A stretch of 43,518 nt of DNA from Clostridia bacterium. GTDB lineage: Bacteria; Bacillota; Clostridia; Oscillospirales; Acutalibacteraceae. Numbering within the stretch: position 1 is the first letter of the stretch; each line of letters begins with the position of its first letter. The notes below the pieces were generated by a model. That model was not told where the DNA came from. It saw nothing but the letters and a program-made list of their open reading frames with translations, and made no database searches. The DNA is taken from positions 1 to 43,518 of the forward strand of contig JAKSQJ010000006.1 in NCBI GenBank assembly GCA_024404195.1, read 5' to 3'. Positions 25,547 through 33,805 of this stretch are shown piece by piece. The position numbers and the translations under genes are program-made.

Positions 25547-25843
25547 ATGAAAACTACGGGAATAATAAGACAGGTTGATAATGTAGGCAGAGTTGTTATT
25601 CCGAAGGAATACCGAAATCTTTTGGGTGTTAAAAATGCCGAGGACTGTTTTGAAATTTATATGGAAGAAGACAAAATCATCCTTAAAAAGTATCAACCGA
25701 CCTGCGTCTTTTGCGATAATTTTGCAAGCAGTATTGAGTATGAGGGTCAATGCGTTTGCGAAGAATGTATTGAAAAAATGAAGAGTATTTTAGAAAATAA
25801 GCAACTGACACAAGATATTGAAAGCGAGGGTGAAAACGAATGA
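25547..25843 (+). CDS. AbrB/SpoVT-type regulator with C-terminal cysteine cluster
   Basis: 98 residues. The N-terminal swapped-hairpin AbrB domain has RQVDNVGRVVIPKEYRN (about 8-24). It is followed by Cys53-x2-Cys56 and Cys69-x-Cys-x2-Cys74, likely a small zinc site, and an acidic tail. AbrB-like dimers bind AT-rich DNA as transition-state regulators. It follows ung by 10 bases and its stop overlaps the start of a tiny lipoprotein gene, so the two are coupled. Target genes unknown. Confidence 0.88.
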   Translation: MKTTGIIRQVDNVGRVVIPKEYRNLLGVKNAEDCFEIYMEEDKIILKKYQPTCVFCDNFASSIEYEGQCVCEECIEKMKSILENKQLTQDIESEGENE

Positions 25844-25971
25844 AAAAAGCATTTTTACTTTTTGTCCTTTCGGCGCTTATTGTCCTGTCCTTTTCGGGAT
25901 GCCGTAAAGCCGAAAGCAGCGCCAACGGCGATACCCCCATGCCGGGATATACCGTTATTGACATTATTTAA
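25840..25971 (+). CDS. Tiny predicted lipoprotein, 43 residues
   Basis: ATG overlaps the AbrB-type gene stop as ATGA. The product has a basic MKKAF start, a hydrophobic core (about residues 4-18) and FSGC at 18-21, a fair lipobox. The mature peptide would be only about 23 residues (CRKAESSANGDTPMPGYTVI and three more). No homologous family recognised. It could be a truncated remnant, a small surface lipoprotein or a source of signal-peptide fragments. Coding status is supported by the overlap, the signal and a clean stop before the next promoter. Confidence 0.6.
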   Translation: MKKAFLLFVLSALIVLSFSGCRKAESSANGDTPMPGYTVIDII

Positions 25972-25997
25972 AACAATCAATCTTCAAAAATAAAAAG

Positions 25998-26025
25998 TTG
26001 ACAAAATCCGCCTTTATGATATAAT
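25998..26025 (+). promoter_or_regulatory. SigA promoter of the T-box operon
   Basis: TTGACA (25998-26003), 16 bases, TATAAT (26020-26025). It predicts transcription from about 26032, directly before the T-box leader. Confidence 0.85.
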
Positions 26026-26039
26026 ATATTTATATCTAT

Positions 26040-26305
26040 ATAAAAGCTATGACCGAAAGCAAGTAGAAATATATTCCGATTTAAGAGAGTTGCCGTTTGG
26101 TGCGAGGCAATATGAGGATGTATTTTGAATACGATTCGTGAGCTGTGCCCCCGAAGGTTTATTCTTGTAGGCGGCAACGGGTGTGGCCGTAATCCCACAG
26201 GGTTTTATTTGAAACCCGCTAAGGTCAGCGTTGTGAAGCGCTGATATTTATGAGGTGGTACCGCAGTTATCTACTGCCCTCTGTATTATGCAGAGGGCAG
26301 TTTTT
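26040..26305 (+). ncRNA. T-box leader, specifier UAC (tyrosine)
   Basis: The 3' part carries the T-box sequence GAGGTGGTACCGCA (26252-26265) and then a perfect 10-bp terminator, CTGCCCTCTG/CAGAGGGCAG with TTTTT (26274-26305). In stem I, AAGTAG is followed by AAATATA-T-TCC pairing with GGATGTATTT, and an apical TTGCC/GGCAA arm. The 3' side of the specifier loop reads TGAA-TAC-GA, with TAC at 26130-26132; the next bases TTCG pair with CGAA on the 5' side. This assigns a Tyr codon. The UGGU in the T-box matches a tRNA ending ACCA. Uncharged tRNA-Tyr should therefore switch the operon on. Confidence 0.92.
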
Positions 26306-26333
26306 GTTTTCTGCAAAAATAAGGAGTTTTTAT

Positions 26334-27968
26334 ATGCCTATTACCGAAATTTTGGAAAAAAATGCGGCGGCATTTCCCGACGATGTCGCATTGGTTGAAA
26401 TCAACCCGCAGTCGGAAGAAAAAAAGAAGGTTACCTGGAGGGAATATTCCCTTATTGAATCAAGCAACATTGATTCTTTCAGAAGCGAGATAACCTGGAG
26501 AGAATTTAACAAAAAATCAAACCGAATAGCAAATTTGCTTCTTTCAAGAGGAATTAAAAAGGGCGATAAGGTGGCAATTCTTTTAATGAACTGTCTTGAA
26601 TGGTTGCCTATTTACTTCGGTATATTAAAAACCGGCGCTTTGGCTGTTCCGCTTAACTACCGTTACACCGCAGAGGAAATCAAATACTGTCTTAAAAAAG
26701 CCGACTGTTCGGGTATTCTTTTCGGTCCCGAATTTGTAGGAAGAATGGAAGATATTGCCGAGCAAATTCCCTTTATCAAACTTTCGCTTTATGTCGGCGA
26801 GGAATGTCCCTCATTTGCCGAAAGCTATGATGATTTGGTTACCTACTGTTCAACAAAATCGCCGAGTATTACCCTTACCGACGATGACGAGGCGGTTATC
26901 TATTTTTCATCGGGCACAGCCGGTTTCCCGAAGGCGATTATTCACGCTCACAGAAGCTTAATGCATTCTTGCAAGGTTGAGCAAAATCACCACGGACAGA
27001 CAAAGGACGATGTTTTCCTTTGTATTCCTCCGCTTTACCATACCGGCGCTAAAATGCACTGGTTCGGAAGCTTCCTTGTCGGCGCTAAATCGGTTTTGCT
27101 TAAAGGTGTTAAGCCCGAATGGATAATAAAAACCGTTTCGGAAGAAAAATGCTCTATTGTTTGGCTTTTGGTCCCTTGGGCGCAGGATATTCTTGACGCA
27201 ATTGACAGAGGCGATATAAAACTCAAAGATTACGAGCTTTCACAGTGGCGACTTATGCATATAGGCGCTCAACCCGTTCCACCATCTCTTATCAAGCGTT
27301 GGAAGGCAGTATTCCCTCACCACGACTACGACACAAACTACGGTTTAAGCGAATCAATAGGACCGGGTTGTGTTCATTTGGGTATAGAAAATATCCATAA
27401 GGTCGGCGCTATCGGTAAGGCAGGTTACGGTTGGAGAACTAAAATAGTTGACGAAAACCATAATGTTGTTAAAAAAGGTGATGTCGGCGAGCTTGCCGTT
27501 TCGGGTCCCGGCGTTATGAACTGCTATTATAACGATGAAAAAGCAACCAATGAGGTTTTAGACGGCGGTTGGCTTTATACCGGCGATATGGCAAAGGAAG
27601 ACGAGGACGGATTTATTTTCCTTGTTGACCGCAAAAAAGATGTTGTTATATCGGGCGGTGAAAACCTTTACCCCGTTGAAATTGAGAACTTTATCCGCAA
27701 GCACGATGCCGTAAAGGATGTTGCGGTAATAGGTTTCCCCGATGACCGTTTAGGCGAGGTTGCAGGCGCAATTATTGAAACAAAAGAGGGCTTTATTTTA
27801 TCGGAGGACGAAATGAGAGAATTTTGTATGGGACTTCCGAAATACAAGCGCCCCCGTGTTTACATTTTTGCCGATATTCCGAGAAATCCGACCGGTAAAA
27901 TTGAAAAACCGAAACTAAGAGAAAAATACTGCGGCGAAAGTTTAGTTGCAAAGCAGATAGAAAAATAA
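26334..27968 (+). CDS. AMP-forming acyl/aryl-CoA ligase
   Basis: 544-residue class I adenylate-forming enzyme that activates a carboxylic acid to its CoA thioester through an acyl-AMP. Motifs: IYFSSGTAGFPKAI (P-loop), NYGLSESIG, GGWLYTGD, RKKDVVISGGENLYPVEIE and catalytic lysine in NPTGKIEKP. It has two TWRE-type segments near the N-terminus about 20 residues apart. AAGGAG precedes the ATG at 26334. As the first gene after a Tyr T-box and before iorAB and paaK, an aryl acid such as 4-hydroxyphenylacetate is a likely substrate, but the sequence alone does not show it. Confidence 0.88.
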   Translation: MPITEILEKNAAAFPDDVALVEINPQSEEKKKVTWREYSLIESSNIDSFRSEITWREFNKKSNRIANLLLSRGIKKGDKVAILLMNCLEWLPIYFGILKTGALAVPLNYRYTAEEIKYCLKKADCSGILFGPEFVGRMEDIAEQIPFIKLSLYVGEECPSFAESYDDLVTYCSTKSPSITLTDDDEAVIYFSSGTAGFPKAIIHAHRSLMHSCKVEQNHHGQTKDDVFLCIPPLYHTGAKMHWFGSFLVGAKSVLLKGVKPEWIIKTVSEEKCSIVWLLVPWAQDILDAIDRGDIKLKDYELSQWRLMHIGAQPVPPSLIKRWKAVFPHHDYDTNYGLSESIGPGCVHLGIENIHKVGAIGKAGYGWRTKIVDENHNVVKKGDVGELAVSGPGVMNCYYNDEKATNEVLDGGWLYTGDMAKEDEDGFIFLVDRKKDVVISGGENLYPVEIENFIRKHDAVKDVAVIGFPDDRLGEVAGAIIETKEGFILSEDEMREFCMGLPKYKRPRVYIFADIPRNPTGKIEKPKLREKYCGESLVAKQIEK

Positions 27969-27982
27969 GGACTGATGAAAAA

Positions 27983-29716
27983 ATGAAAAAGTTACTTTTA
28001 GGAAATGCGGCAGTTGCCCGAGGCGCTTACGAAGCAGGTGTTCGTGTTGTTGCCTCTTATCCCGGCACTCCGAGCACGGAAATTACCGAAAATATCGTAA
28101 AGTATGATGAAATTTATGCAGAATGGTCGCCTAACGAAAAGGTTGCCGCCGAGGTTGCAATAGGCGCTTCAATTGCGGGAGCCCGCAGTATGTCATGTAT
28201 GAAGCATGTAGGTCTTAATGTTATGGCTGACCCCGTTTTCACCTCTTGCTATACCGGTGTTAATGCCGGTCTTGTATTCTGCGTTGCCGATGACCCGGGA
28301 ATGCACTCCTCTCAAAACGAGCAGGATTCAAGACATTATGCGAAAGCCGCCAAAATCCCGATGCTTGAGCCGTCGGATTCGGGCGAATGTAAGGAATTTA
28401 CAAAACTCGCCTTTGAAATAAGCGAAAAGTTTGATACCCCCGTATTTTTGCGTCTTTCAACCCGTATTTCCCATTCGCAAAGTTTAGTTGAACTTTGCGA
28501 CCGCCAAAACGACGAGTTAAAGCCATACGAAAAGAATGCCCCGAAATATGTTATGATGCCGGGCAACGCCATAAAGCGCCATGTTGATGTTGAAAATCGC
28601 CTTTTGGCTCTTAAAGAGTTTTCGGAAAATTCCGATATAAATACCGAAGAAATAAACTCAACCGATATCGGTATTATTTGCGGCGGAACTACATATCTTT
28701 ATGCTCACGAGGCATTGGGCGATAAGGCAAGTTACCTTAAAATCGGTATGGTATATCCGTTGCCCGATAAAAAGATTATAGATTTTGCAAAGAAATGCAA
28801 AAAGGTTTATGTTTGCGAGGAGCTTGACCCGATTATTGAAACACAGTGCAAGGCATTGGGTCTTGATGTTATCGGAAAAGAAGCATTTACGCTTTTGGGT
28901 GAATATACCCCTTCTATGATAAAAAGTGCCGTTTTAGGCGAGAAAATTCCGAAGGAAAACGCTCTTTTGGAGCCGCTTCCCGCCCGTCCTCCCGTTATGT
29001 GTGCCGGATGTCCCCACAGAGGCGCATATTTCGTTCTTAAAAAATTAGGTCTTACCGTTTCGGGTGATATCGGCTGTTATACATTAGGCGCCGTTCCTCC
29101 CCTTGCAAGTATTGATACAACGATTTGTATGGGTGCATCGGTTAGCGCCGCTCACGGTATGGCAAAGGCAAGAGGCAGCGAATTTAACAAAAAATTGGTT
29201 TCGGTTATAGGCGACTCAACCTTTATGCATTCGGGTATAACGGGTCTTACCGATATTGTTTACAACAAGGGCGCAAACACCGTTATTATTCTTGATAACT
29301 CCATTACCGGTATGACCGGTCATCAGGATAACCCGACAACGGGTTACACAATAAGAGGCGAAGAAACAAAGCAGGTTAACTTAATCTCTCTTTGTAAGGC
29401 GCTCGGAGTTGAGCATGTTGTTGTTGCCGACCCGTTTGATGTTAAGGAATTTGAAAGGGTTGTTAAGGAAGAAGTTAACAGAGACGAGCCCTCGGTTATT
29501 ATTTCTCAAAGACCCTGCGCATTACTTAAAAGGGTTAAATATACCGGTCACTGCAAAATCGGTGACAACTGCAAGAACTGCAAAATGTGTATGAAGCTCG
29601 GTTGCCCTGCAATTTCCGTTAAGGACGACAAGGTTGTTATTGACAATACCCAGTGTAACGGTTGCGGACTTTGCGTTAATGTTTGCCCGTTCGGTGCAAT
29701 TTCTAAGGAGGACTAA
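27983..29716 (+). CDS. iorA: Indolepyruvate:ferredoxin oxidoreductase, alpha subunit
   Basis: Interconverts aryl-pyruvates with aryl-acetyl-CoA and CO2 using ferredoxin. 577 residues: a pyrimidine-binding domain with SYPGTPSTEI at the N-terminus, the CAGCPHRGAYF segment, a TPP domain with VIGDSTFMHSG and then LDNSITGMTGHQ, and two C-terminal 4Fe-4S clusters (CKNCKMCMKLGCP and CNGCGLCVNVCP). The first C-terminal cluster includes CKIGDNC just before. Length is normal for IorA. It is adjacent to iorB (3 bases), its obligate partner. Confidence 0.95.
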   Translation: MKKLLLGNAAVARGAYEAGVRVVASYPGTPSTEITENIVKYDEIYAEWSPNEKVAAEVAIGASIAGARSMSCMKHVGLNVMADPVFTSCYTGVNAGLVFCVADDPGMHSSQNEQDSRHYAKAAKIPMLEPSDSGECKEFTKLAFEISEKFDTPVFLRLSTRISHSQSLVELCDRQNDELKPYEKNAPKYVMMPGNAIKRHVDVENRLLALKEFSENSDINTEEINSTDIGIICGGTTYLYAHEALGDKASYLKIGMVYPLPDKKIIDFAKKCKKVYVCEELDPIIETQCKALGLDVIGKEAFTLLGEYTPSMIKSAVLGEKIPKENALLEPLPARPPVMCAGCPHRGAYFVLKKLGLTVSGDIGCYTLGAVPPLASIDTTICMGASVSAAHGMAKARGSEFNKKLVSVIGDSTFMHSGITGLTDIVYNKGANTVIILDNSITGMTGHQDNPTTGYTIRGEETKQVNLISLCKALGVEHVVVADPFDVKEFERVVKEEVNRDEPSVIISQRPCALLKRVKYTGHCKIGDNCKNCKMCMKLGCPAISVKDDKVVIDNTQCNGCGLCVNVCPFGAISKED

Positions 29717-29719
29717 ACT

Positions 29720-30286
29720 ATGACTAAAAGTATTATGATAGTCGGTGTCGGCGGTCAGGGAACATTGCTTGCCAGCCGAATTTTAGGCAATACCGTTATC
29801 CGAGAGGGTTACGATGTTAAGGTTTCGGAGGTTCACGGAATGAGCCAAAGAGGCGGCAGTGTTGTTACCTATGTTAAATACGGCGAAAAGGTTTATTCCC
29901 CTACCATTGATAAGGGTGAAGCCGATTTGATTTTGGCTTTTGAAATTCTTGAAGCCGCAAGGGCTTTGCCGTTTCTTAAAAATGACGGCACTATGATTGC
30001 CAACACTCAGGAAATAAATCCGATGCCGGTAATAACCGGCGCCGCAAAATATCCTGAAAATCTTGCCGATAAGTTAGATAAACAGTCAAAGCTTGTAAAA
30101 CTTGACGCTTTATCACTTGCAAGAGAAGCGGGAAATATCAAGACGGTTAATGTTGTTTTAATCGGTGTTCTTGCCAAAAACAGCGAAATACCCTATGAAA
30201 AATGGATTGAAAGTTTAAAGGAAACCGTCCCCGAAAAACTTCTTGATGTAAACCTAAAGGCATTTGACCTCGGATATAATTTATAA
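29720..30286 (+). CDS. iorB: Indolepyruvate:ferredoxin oxidoreductase, beta subunit
   Basis: 188 residues of the gamma/2-oxoacid reductase domain: IVGVGGQGTLLASRILG at the N-terminus and EVHGMSQRGGSVVTYVKYG. It supplies the CoA-binding part of the alpha-beta enzyme. TAAGGAGG precedes the ATG. Together with iorA it makes a complete IOR, an oxygen-sensitive enzyme, consistent with an anaerobe. Confidence 0.95.
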   Translation: MTKSIMIVGVGGQGTLLASRILGNTVIREGYDVKVSEVHGMSQRGGSVVTYVKYGEKVYSPTIDKGEADLILAFEILEAARALPFLKNDGTMIANTQEINPMPVITGAAKYPENLADKLDKQSKLVKLDALSLAREAGNIKTVNVVLIGVLAKNSEIPYEKWIESLKETVPEKLLDVNLKAFDLGYNL

Positions 30287-30300
30287 GGGAAGACCTATAA

Positions 30301-31602
30301 ATGTGGAATGAAAAAATAGAAAAAATGCCCCGTGAAAATTTAAGGGCATTACAAAGTGAACGGCTTGTGGCTCAGGTTAAAAGAATGTATGAAAATGTGC
30401 CGACCTTTAAGGCAAGAATGGACGAAAAGGGTCTTAAACCTGCCGATATTCACGGCGTTGACGACCTATCAAAACTTCCTTTTTCATACAAAAGCGACCT
30501 TAGGGATAATTACCCCTACGGTTTGTTTGCCGTGCCTATGTCCGAAATTGTGCGTGTTCACGCTTCCTCCGGAACAACGGGAAAGCAAATAGTTGTCGGC
30601 TATACCGAAAACGACCTTGAAATGTGGGCAGAGTGTATTGCAAGAATGTTTACCGCTATCGGTGCCGATAATAATGCCTTTATTCAGATTTCCTTCGGTT
30701 ACGGACTTTTCACCGGCGGTTTGGGCGCTCATTACGGCGCTCAAAAAATCGGTGCAACCGTTATTCCGACCTCTACGGGAAATACGCAAAGGCAAATTCA
30801 AACAATGATAGATTTCGGCACTACTGTTTTGTGTTCTACCCCTTCCTATGCCCTTTATTTAGCCGAAGAAATTGAAGCGATGGGTGTTAAGGATAAGTTA
30901 AAACTCAAAATGGGTATTTTCGGTGCAGAGCCCTGGACCGACGATATGCGAAGAACTATTGAAGAAAAGGTTAATATCAAGGCATACGATATTTACGGTT
31001 TATCCGAAATAATGGGACCGGGTGTTGCCTGCGAATGTGAAGCGCAGGACGGTATGCATGTCTGGGAGGATATGTTTATCCCCGAAATTATTGACCCCGA
31101 AACATTAGAGGTTTTGCCCGAAGGTGAAACGGGTGAGCTTGTATTTACCACCCTTACAAAAGAGGGATTTCCGCTTATCCGTTACAGAACGAGGGATATT
31201 TCTTCACTTTACTTTGAGCCCTGCAAATGCGGAAGGACTCATCTTCGTATGAGAAAACCGTCGGGCAGAAGCGACGATATGCTTATTATCCGTGGTGTTA
31301 ATGTTTTCCCCTCTCAAATTGAGGAAGTTTTAATAAAGGTTTCCGAGGGTGATATTACACCTAATTATCAGATTATTGTTGACAGGGTTAACAACAACGA
31401 TACACTTGATATAAATGTTGAAATGAGCGAATCAATGTTTGAAGATGAGATTGAGTCGGTTGAAAAAACCGAGAAGAAGATAACTTCAATGCTCCGCTCA
31501 ACTCTCGGTATCGGTGCTAAGGTTCATCTTGTAAACCCCAAGTCCATTGAAAGAAGCGAAGGAAAGGCAAAGCGCGTTATAGATAAACGCATTTTGCATT
31601 GA
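30301..31602 (+). CDS. paaK: Phenylacetate-CoA ligase
   Basis: 433 residues of the PaaK group of AMP-forming ligases, shorter than the first ligase of the operon. Motifs: [17 protein letters not shown] (P-loop), [27 protein letters not shown] and [20 protein letters not shown]. The family makes phenylacetyl-CoA and related aryl-acetyl-CoA esters. PaaK-like genes beside iorAB are common in anaerobes. A GGGAAG site precedes the ATG. Two ligases in one operon suggest different substrates or roles. Confidence 0.93.
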   Translation: MWNEKIEKMPRENLRALQSERLVAQVKRMYENVPTFKARMDEKGLKPADIHGVDDLSKLPFSYKSDLRDNYPYGLFAVPMSEIVRVHASSGTTGKQIVVGYTENDLEMWAECIARMFTAIGADNNAFIQISFGYGLFTGGLGAHYGAQKIGATVIPTSTGNTQRQIQTMIDFGTTVLCSTPSYALYLAEEIEAMGVKDKLKLKMGIFGAEPWTDDMRRTIEEKVNIKAYDIYGLSEIMGPGVACECEAQDGMHVWEDMFIPEIIDPETLEVLPEGETGELVFTTLTKEGFPLIRYRTRDISSLYFEPCKCGRTHLRMRKPSGRSDDMLIIRGVNVFPSQIEEVLIKVSEGDITPNYQIIVDRVNNNDTLDINVEMSESMFEDEIESVEKTEKKITSMLRSTLGIGAKVHLVNPKSIERSEGKAKRVIDKRILH

Positions 31603-31612
31603 GGTAACTGAT

Positions 31613-32038
31613 ATGAATGTTAAACAACTTTCGGTTTTTGTTGAAAATAAGTCGGGCAGGGCATACGCCATTGCCGACACACTTTCAAAAAACGATATTA
31701 ACATAAGCGCCCTTTCCATTGCCGATACTTCGGAATACGGAATTATGCGTCTTATCGTAAATGACCCCGAAAAAGCGAAGGGGCTTTTGCAGGAAAGCGG
31801 AGTTATGGTTAAAATTACCGATGTTATCGCAATTCCGATGGGTAATAACCCCGGCGCATTAACAAACATTCTTAAAATTTTAACCGAAAACGATATTTCG
31901 GTTAAATATATGTATGCTTTTGTAAACAAAAGAAATGACGGCGCCGTTTTAATCACCAAAACAAATGATAACGACACCGCCGTATTGACACTTAAAAAAT
32001 TAGGCATTGACCCGATTTCGCAAGAAGAACTTTTTTAA
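31613..32038 (+). CDS. Double ACT-domain protein
   Basis: 141 residues with two ACT folds (about 1-65 and 68-135): KQLSVFVENKSGRAYAIADTL and AIPMGNNPGALTNILKIL carry the usual ligand-loop glycines. No catalytic domain is attached. Such stand-alone ACT proteins often accompany paaK/ior genes and may sense an aromatic amino acid or act on a ligase. GAGGTAAC precedes the ATG. It is the last gene of the T-box operon, before a terminator. Confidence 0.88.
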   Translation: MNVKQLSVFVENKSGRAYAIADTLSKNDINISALSIADTSEYGIMRLIVNDPEKAKGLLQESGVMVKITDVIAIPMGNNPGALTNILKILTENDISVKYMYAFVNKRNDGAVLITKTNDNDTAVLTLKKLGIDPISQEELF

Positions 32039-32060
32039 TAATATGCATACTTAAAAATAA

Positions 32061-32092
32061 AGAACGGACTCAAATGAGTCCGCTTTTTTATT
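32061..32092. terminator. Bidirectional terminator between the ior operon and the nusB-recN operon
   Basis: CGGACTCA/TGAGTCCG hairpin with a two-base loop region, followed by CTTTTTT on the plus strand and preceded by an A-rich run on the other. Confidence 0.8.
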
Positions 32093-32606
32093 TTTCTTCT
32101 TTTATTTTTAAGTAGAATAGCAATTCCTGAACTGCCGCCACGATAGCGATTGCACAAAGGATTGCACTGTAAATATTAAACACTATCGGTTTGCAGATAA
32201 GGAACACCGGAAGCAAAAACATTCCGACGCCCGTTGCTTTATTAAGAATTGTATGGAGTGACGAAAACTTGCCGAACCGAAATGCCGAAATAAGATAAAC
32301 GGTTAATCTTATTAAGAGAATAGCAAAGAGCACTATCCATAGCCAACCCCATAAAACATTCCTCAAATCGTTAAGCAAAACTATCATCATGGCAGAATAA
32401 AAGGAAAGGTCGGCAACACTGTCAAGCTTTGAGCCGAATTCACTTGTAATTTGGAATTTTCTTGCAACAAATCCGTCAACGGCATCACTTAATCCGCAAA
32501 AAAGGAAAACCGCAAAAAACCATTTGCTTAACGGCTCCACAAAAAACAGCGCTATTGCACCGAATATTCTGATACTTGTAATGAAATTTGCTATATTCTT
32601 CTTCAT
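32088..32606 (-). CDS. CDP-alcohol phosphatidyltransferase
   Basis: 172 residues, about five membrane helices. The full signature DG-x2-AR-x8-G-x3-D-x3-D is present as DGFVARKF...EFGSKLDSVADL. It transfers a phosphatidyl group from CDP-diacylglycerol to an alcohol such as glycerol phosphate; it is shorter and more basic-poor than a typical PgsA, so the alcohol is left open. GGAGGAG precedes the ATG at 32606. It overlaps no start but follows the TtcA-like gene closely, as the last gene of the long minus-strand operon. Confidence 0.88.
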   Translation of the reverse strand: MKKNIANFITSIRIFGAIALFFVEPLSKWFFAVFLFCGLSDAVDGFVARKFQITSEFGSKLDSVADLSFYSAMMIVLLNDLRNVLWGWLWIVLFAILLIRLTVYLISAFRFGKFSSLHTILNKATGVGMFLLPVFLICKPIVFNIYSAILCAIAIVAAVQELLFYLKIKEEK

Positions 32607-32640
32607 CTGCAAATCTCCTCCTACTCTATGCTGAAAAATA

Positions 32641-33474
32641 TCAATATTCATCAAGGAAAGAATGAGTTTCCCCGTTATCGGAATCTCGCCAACCGGGAAT
32701 GGTAGCCATATTTACATTATGTAAGCTACGGAAAATGTTATCATCGGCAACGGGATTGAATTTTCTTATATACTTTATAAGTTCTTTTGTTTCGTTTCTT
32801 TTTGATAAAGATTCATCAAAGTCACTGTCGGCAGTAAACCGGCAGGCACATCTTAAAAAATGCAAGTCGTTATAGTTGCACCAGGAAATTATATCCCGTT
32901 CCTTAACGCAATATAAAGGTCTTATAAGCTCCATACCCTCAAAATTAGTGCTTTTAAGTTTCGGAAGCATTGTTTTTATCTCGGAAGAATACATCATACT
33001 CATAAGAGCGGTTTCTATAACATCGTCAAAATGATGACCTAATGCAATTTTATTACAACCTAAGGATTTCGCCTTATCATAAAGCGCTCCCCTTCTCATA
33101 CGGGCGCAAAGATAACAGGGCGACCCCCCTGCATTATAGGCAACATCAAAAATATTACTTTCAAATATTTCAATGTTTATGTTTAATATCTTTGCATTTT
33201 CAATAAGAAGTTGCCTGTTTTTCGGGACATAGCCGGGGTCCATAACAAGATAAACAAGTGAAAACGGCACTTCGCTATGGTTTTTTAGCTGCTCCATACA
33301 TTTAGCAAGAAGCATGGAATCCTTACCGCCCGAAATACAAACGGCAATTTTATCGTTTTCCTTTATTAAATCGTATTCCTTTACTGCCCTTATAAAGTTA
33401 TTCCAAATCTGTTTTCGGTATTTCTTTATTATACTACGCTCAATAAGGGTATGGCGTTCTAATTCTCTTTTCAT
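32641..33474 (-). CDS. TtcA-like tRNA thiolation enzyme (PP-loop ATPase)
   Basis: 277 residues of the TtcA/TilS ATP-pyrophosphatase superfamily. PP-loop SGGKDS at 48-53, then GGSPCYLCARMRRG with a CxxC, GHHFDDVIETALMSM, and a later RCACRF. Two CxxC cysteines plus one later cysteine are the iron-sulfur ligands of TtcA, which makes 2-thiocytidine-32 in tRNA. Absence of a TilS C-terminal domain argues against lysidine synthase. Exact modified base in Clostridia is inferred. Confidence 0.87.
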   Translation of the reverse strand: MKRELERHTLIERSIIKKYRKQIWNNFIRAVKEYDLIKENDKIAVCISGGKDSMLLAKCMEQLKNHSEVPFSLVYLVMDPGYVPKNRQLLIENAKILNINIEIFESNIFDVAYNAGGSPCYLCARMRRGALYDKAKSLGCNKIALGHHFDDVIETALMSMMYSSEIKTMLPKLKSTNFEGMELIRPLYCVKERDIISWCNYNDLHFLRCACRFTADSDFDESLSKRNETKELIKYIRKFNPVADDNIFRSLHNVNMATIPGWRDSDNGETHSFLDEY

Positions 33475-33484
33475 AAACCTTCAA

Positions 33485-33805
33485 TCATTTTCTATAATAC
33501 GAATAATAAGCGGTTATATTATCATACTCGCCGGAAACGGTATTATCGCCCTCAACGGTTACACCGTCACCGCTTAATAAAAGATAATATTTTGAAGCCG
33601 AGACAGGACAGTTAAAAATATCCTTTTCGCCGCAAATCACACGAATTTGGTCGTCTATTACGGCTATTCTGCCCTGCTTTCCGACAATTATATGGTTTAC
33701 CGTTCCGTCTTCCTTTAATACCCTTTTGGTGACATATTTAACCTCTCTGCCGTCAAAAGTTCTTAAAAGACCCTCGTTTTTCGGCTTTTTCTTAAAAAGT
33801 CCCAT
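33485..33805 (-). CDS. Conserved-looking hypothetical protein, 106 residues
   Basis: Not recognised. It starts MGLFKKKPKNEG, is beta-rich (REVKYVTKRVLKEDG, NHIIVGKQGRIAVIDDQIRVICGEKDIF) and ends with several tyrosines. No signal peptide or membrane helix. The ATG overlaps the tyrS stop by one base (TAATG), so it is translated with tyrS and sits 10 bases before the TtcA-like gene. Position suggests a housekeeping role, nothing more can be said. Confidence 0.75.
   Translation of the reverse strand: MGLFKKKPKNEGLLRTFDGREVKYVTKRVLKEDGTVNHIIVGKQGRIAVIDDQIRVICGEKDIFNCPVSASKYYLLLSGDGVTVEGDNTVSGEYDNITAYYSYYRK

Noticed and set aside
26121..26138. Phe specifier (TTC at 26135-26137) in the T-box instead of Tyr
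   Set aside because: Those bases can pair with CGAA on the 5' side to form the stem below the loop, while TGAA-TAC-GA sits at the expected unpaired specifier position.
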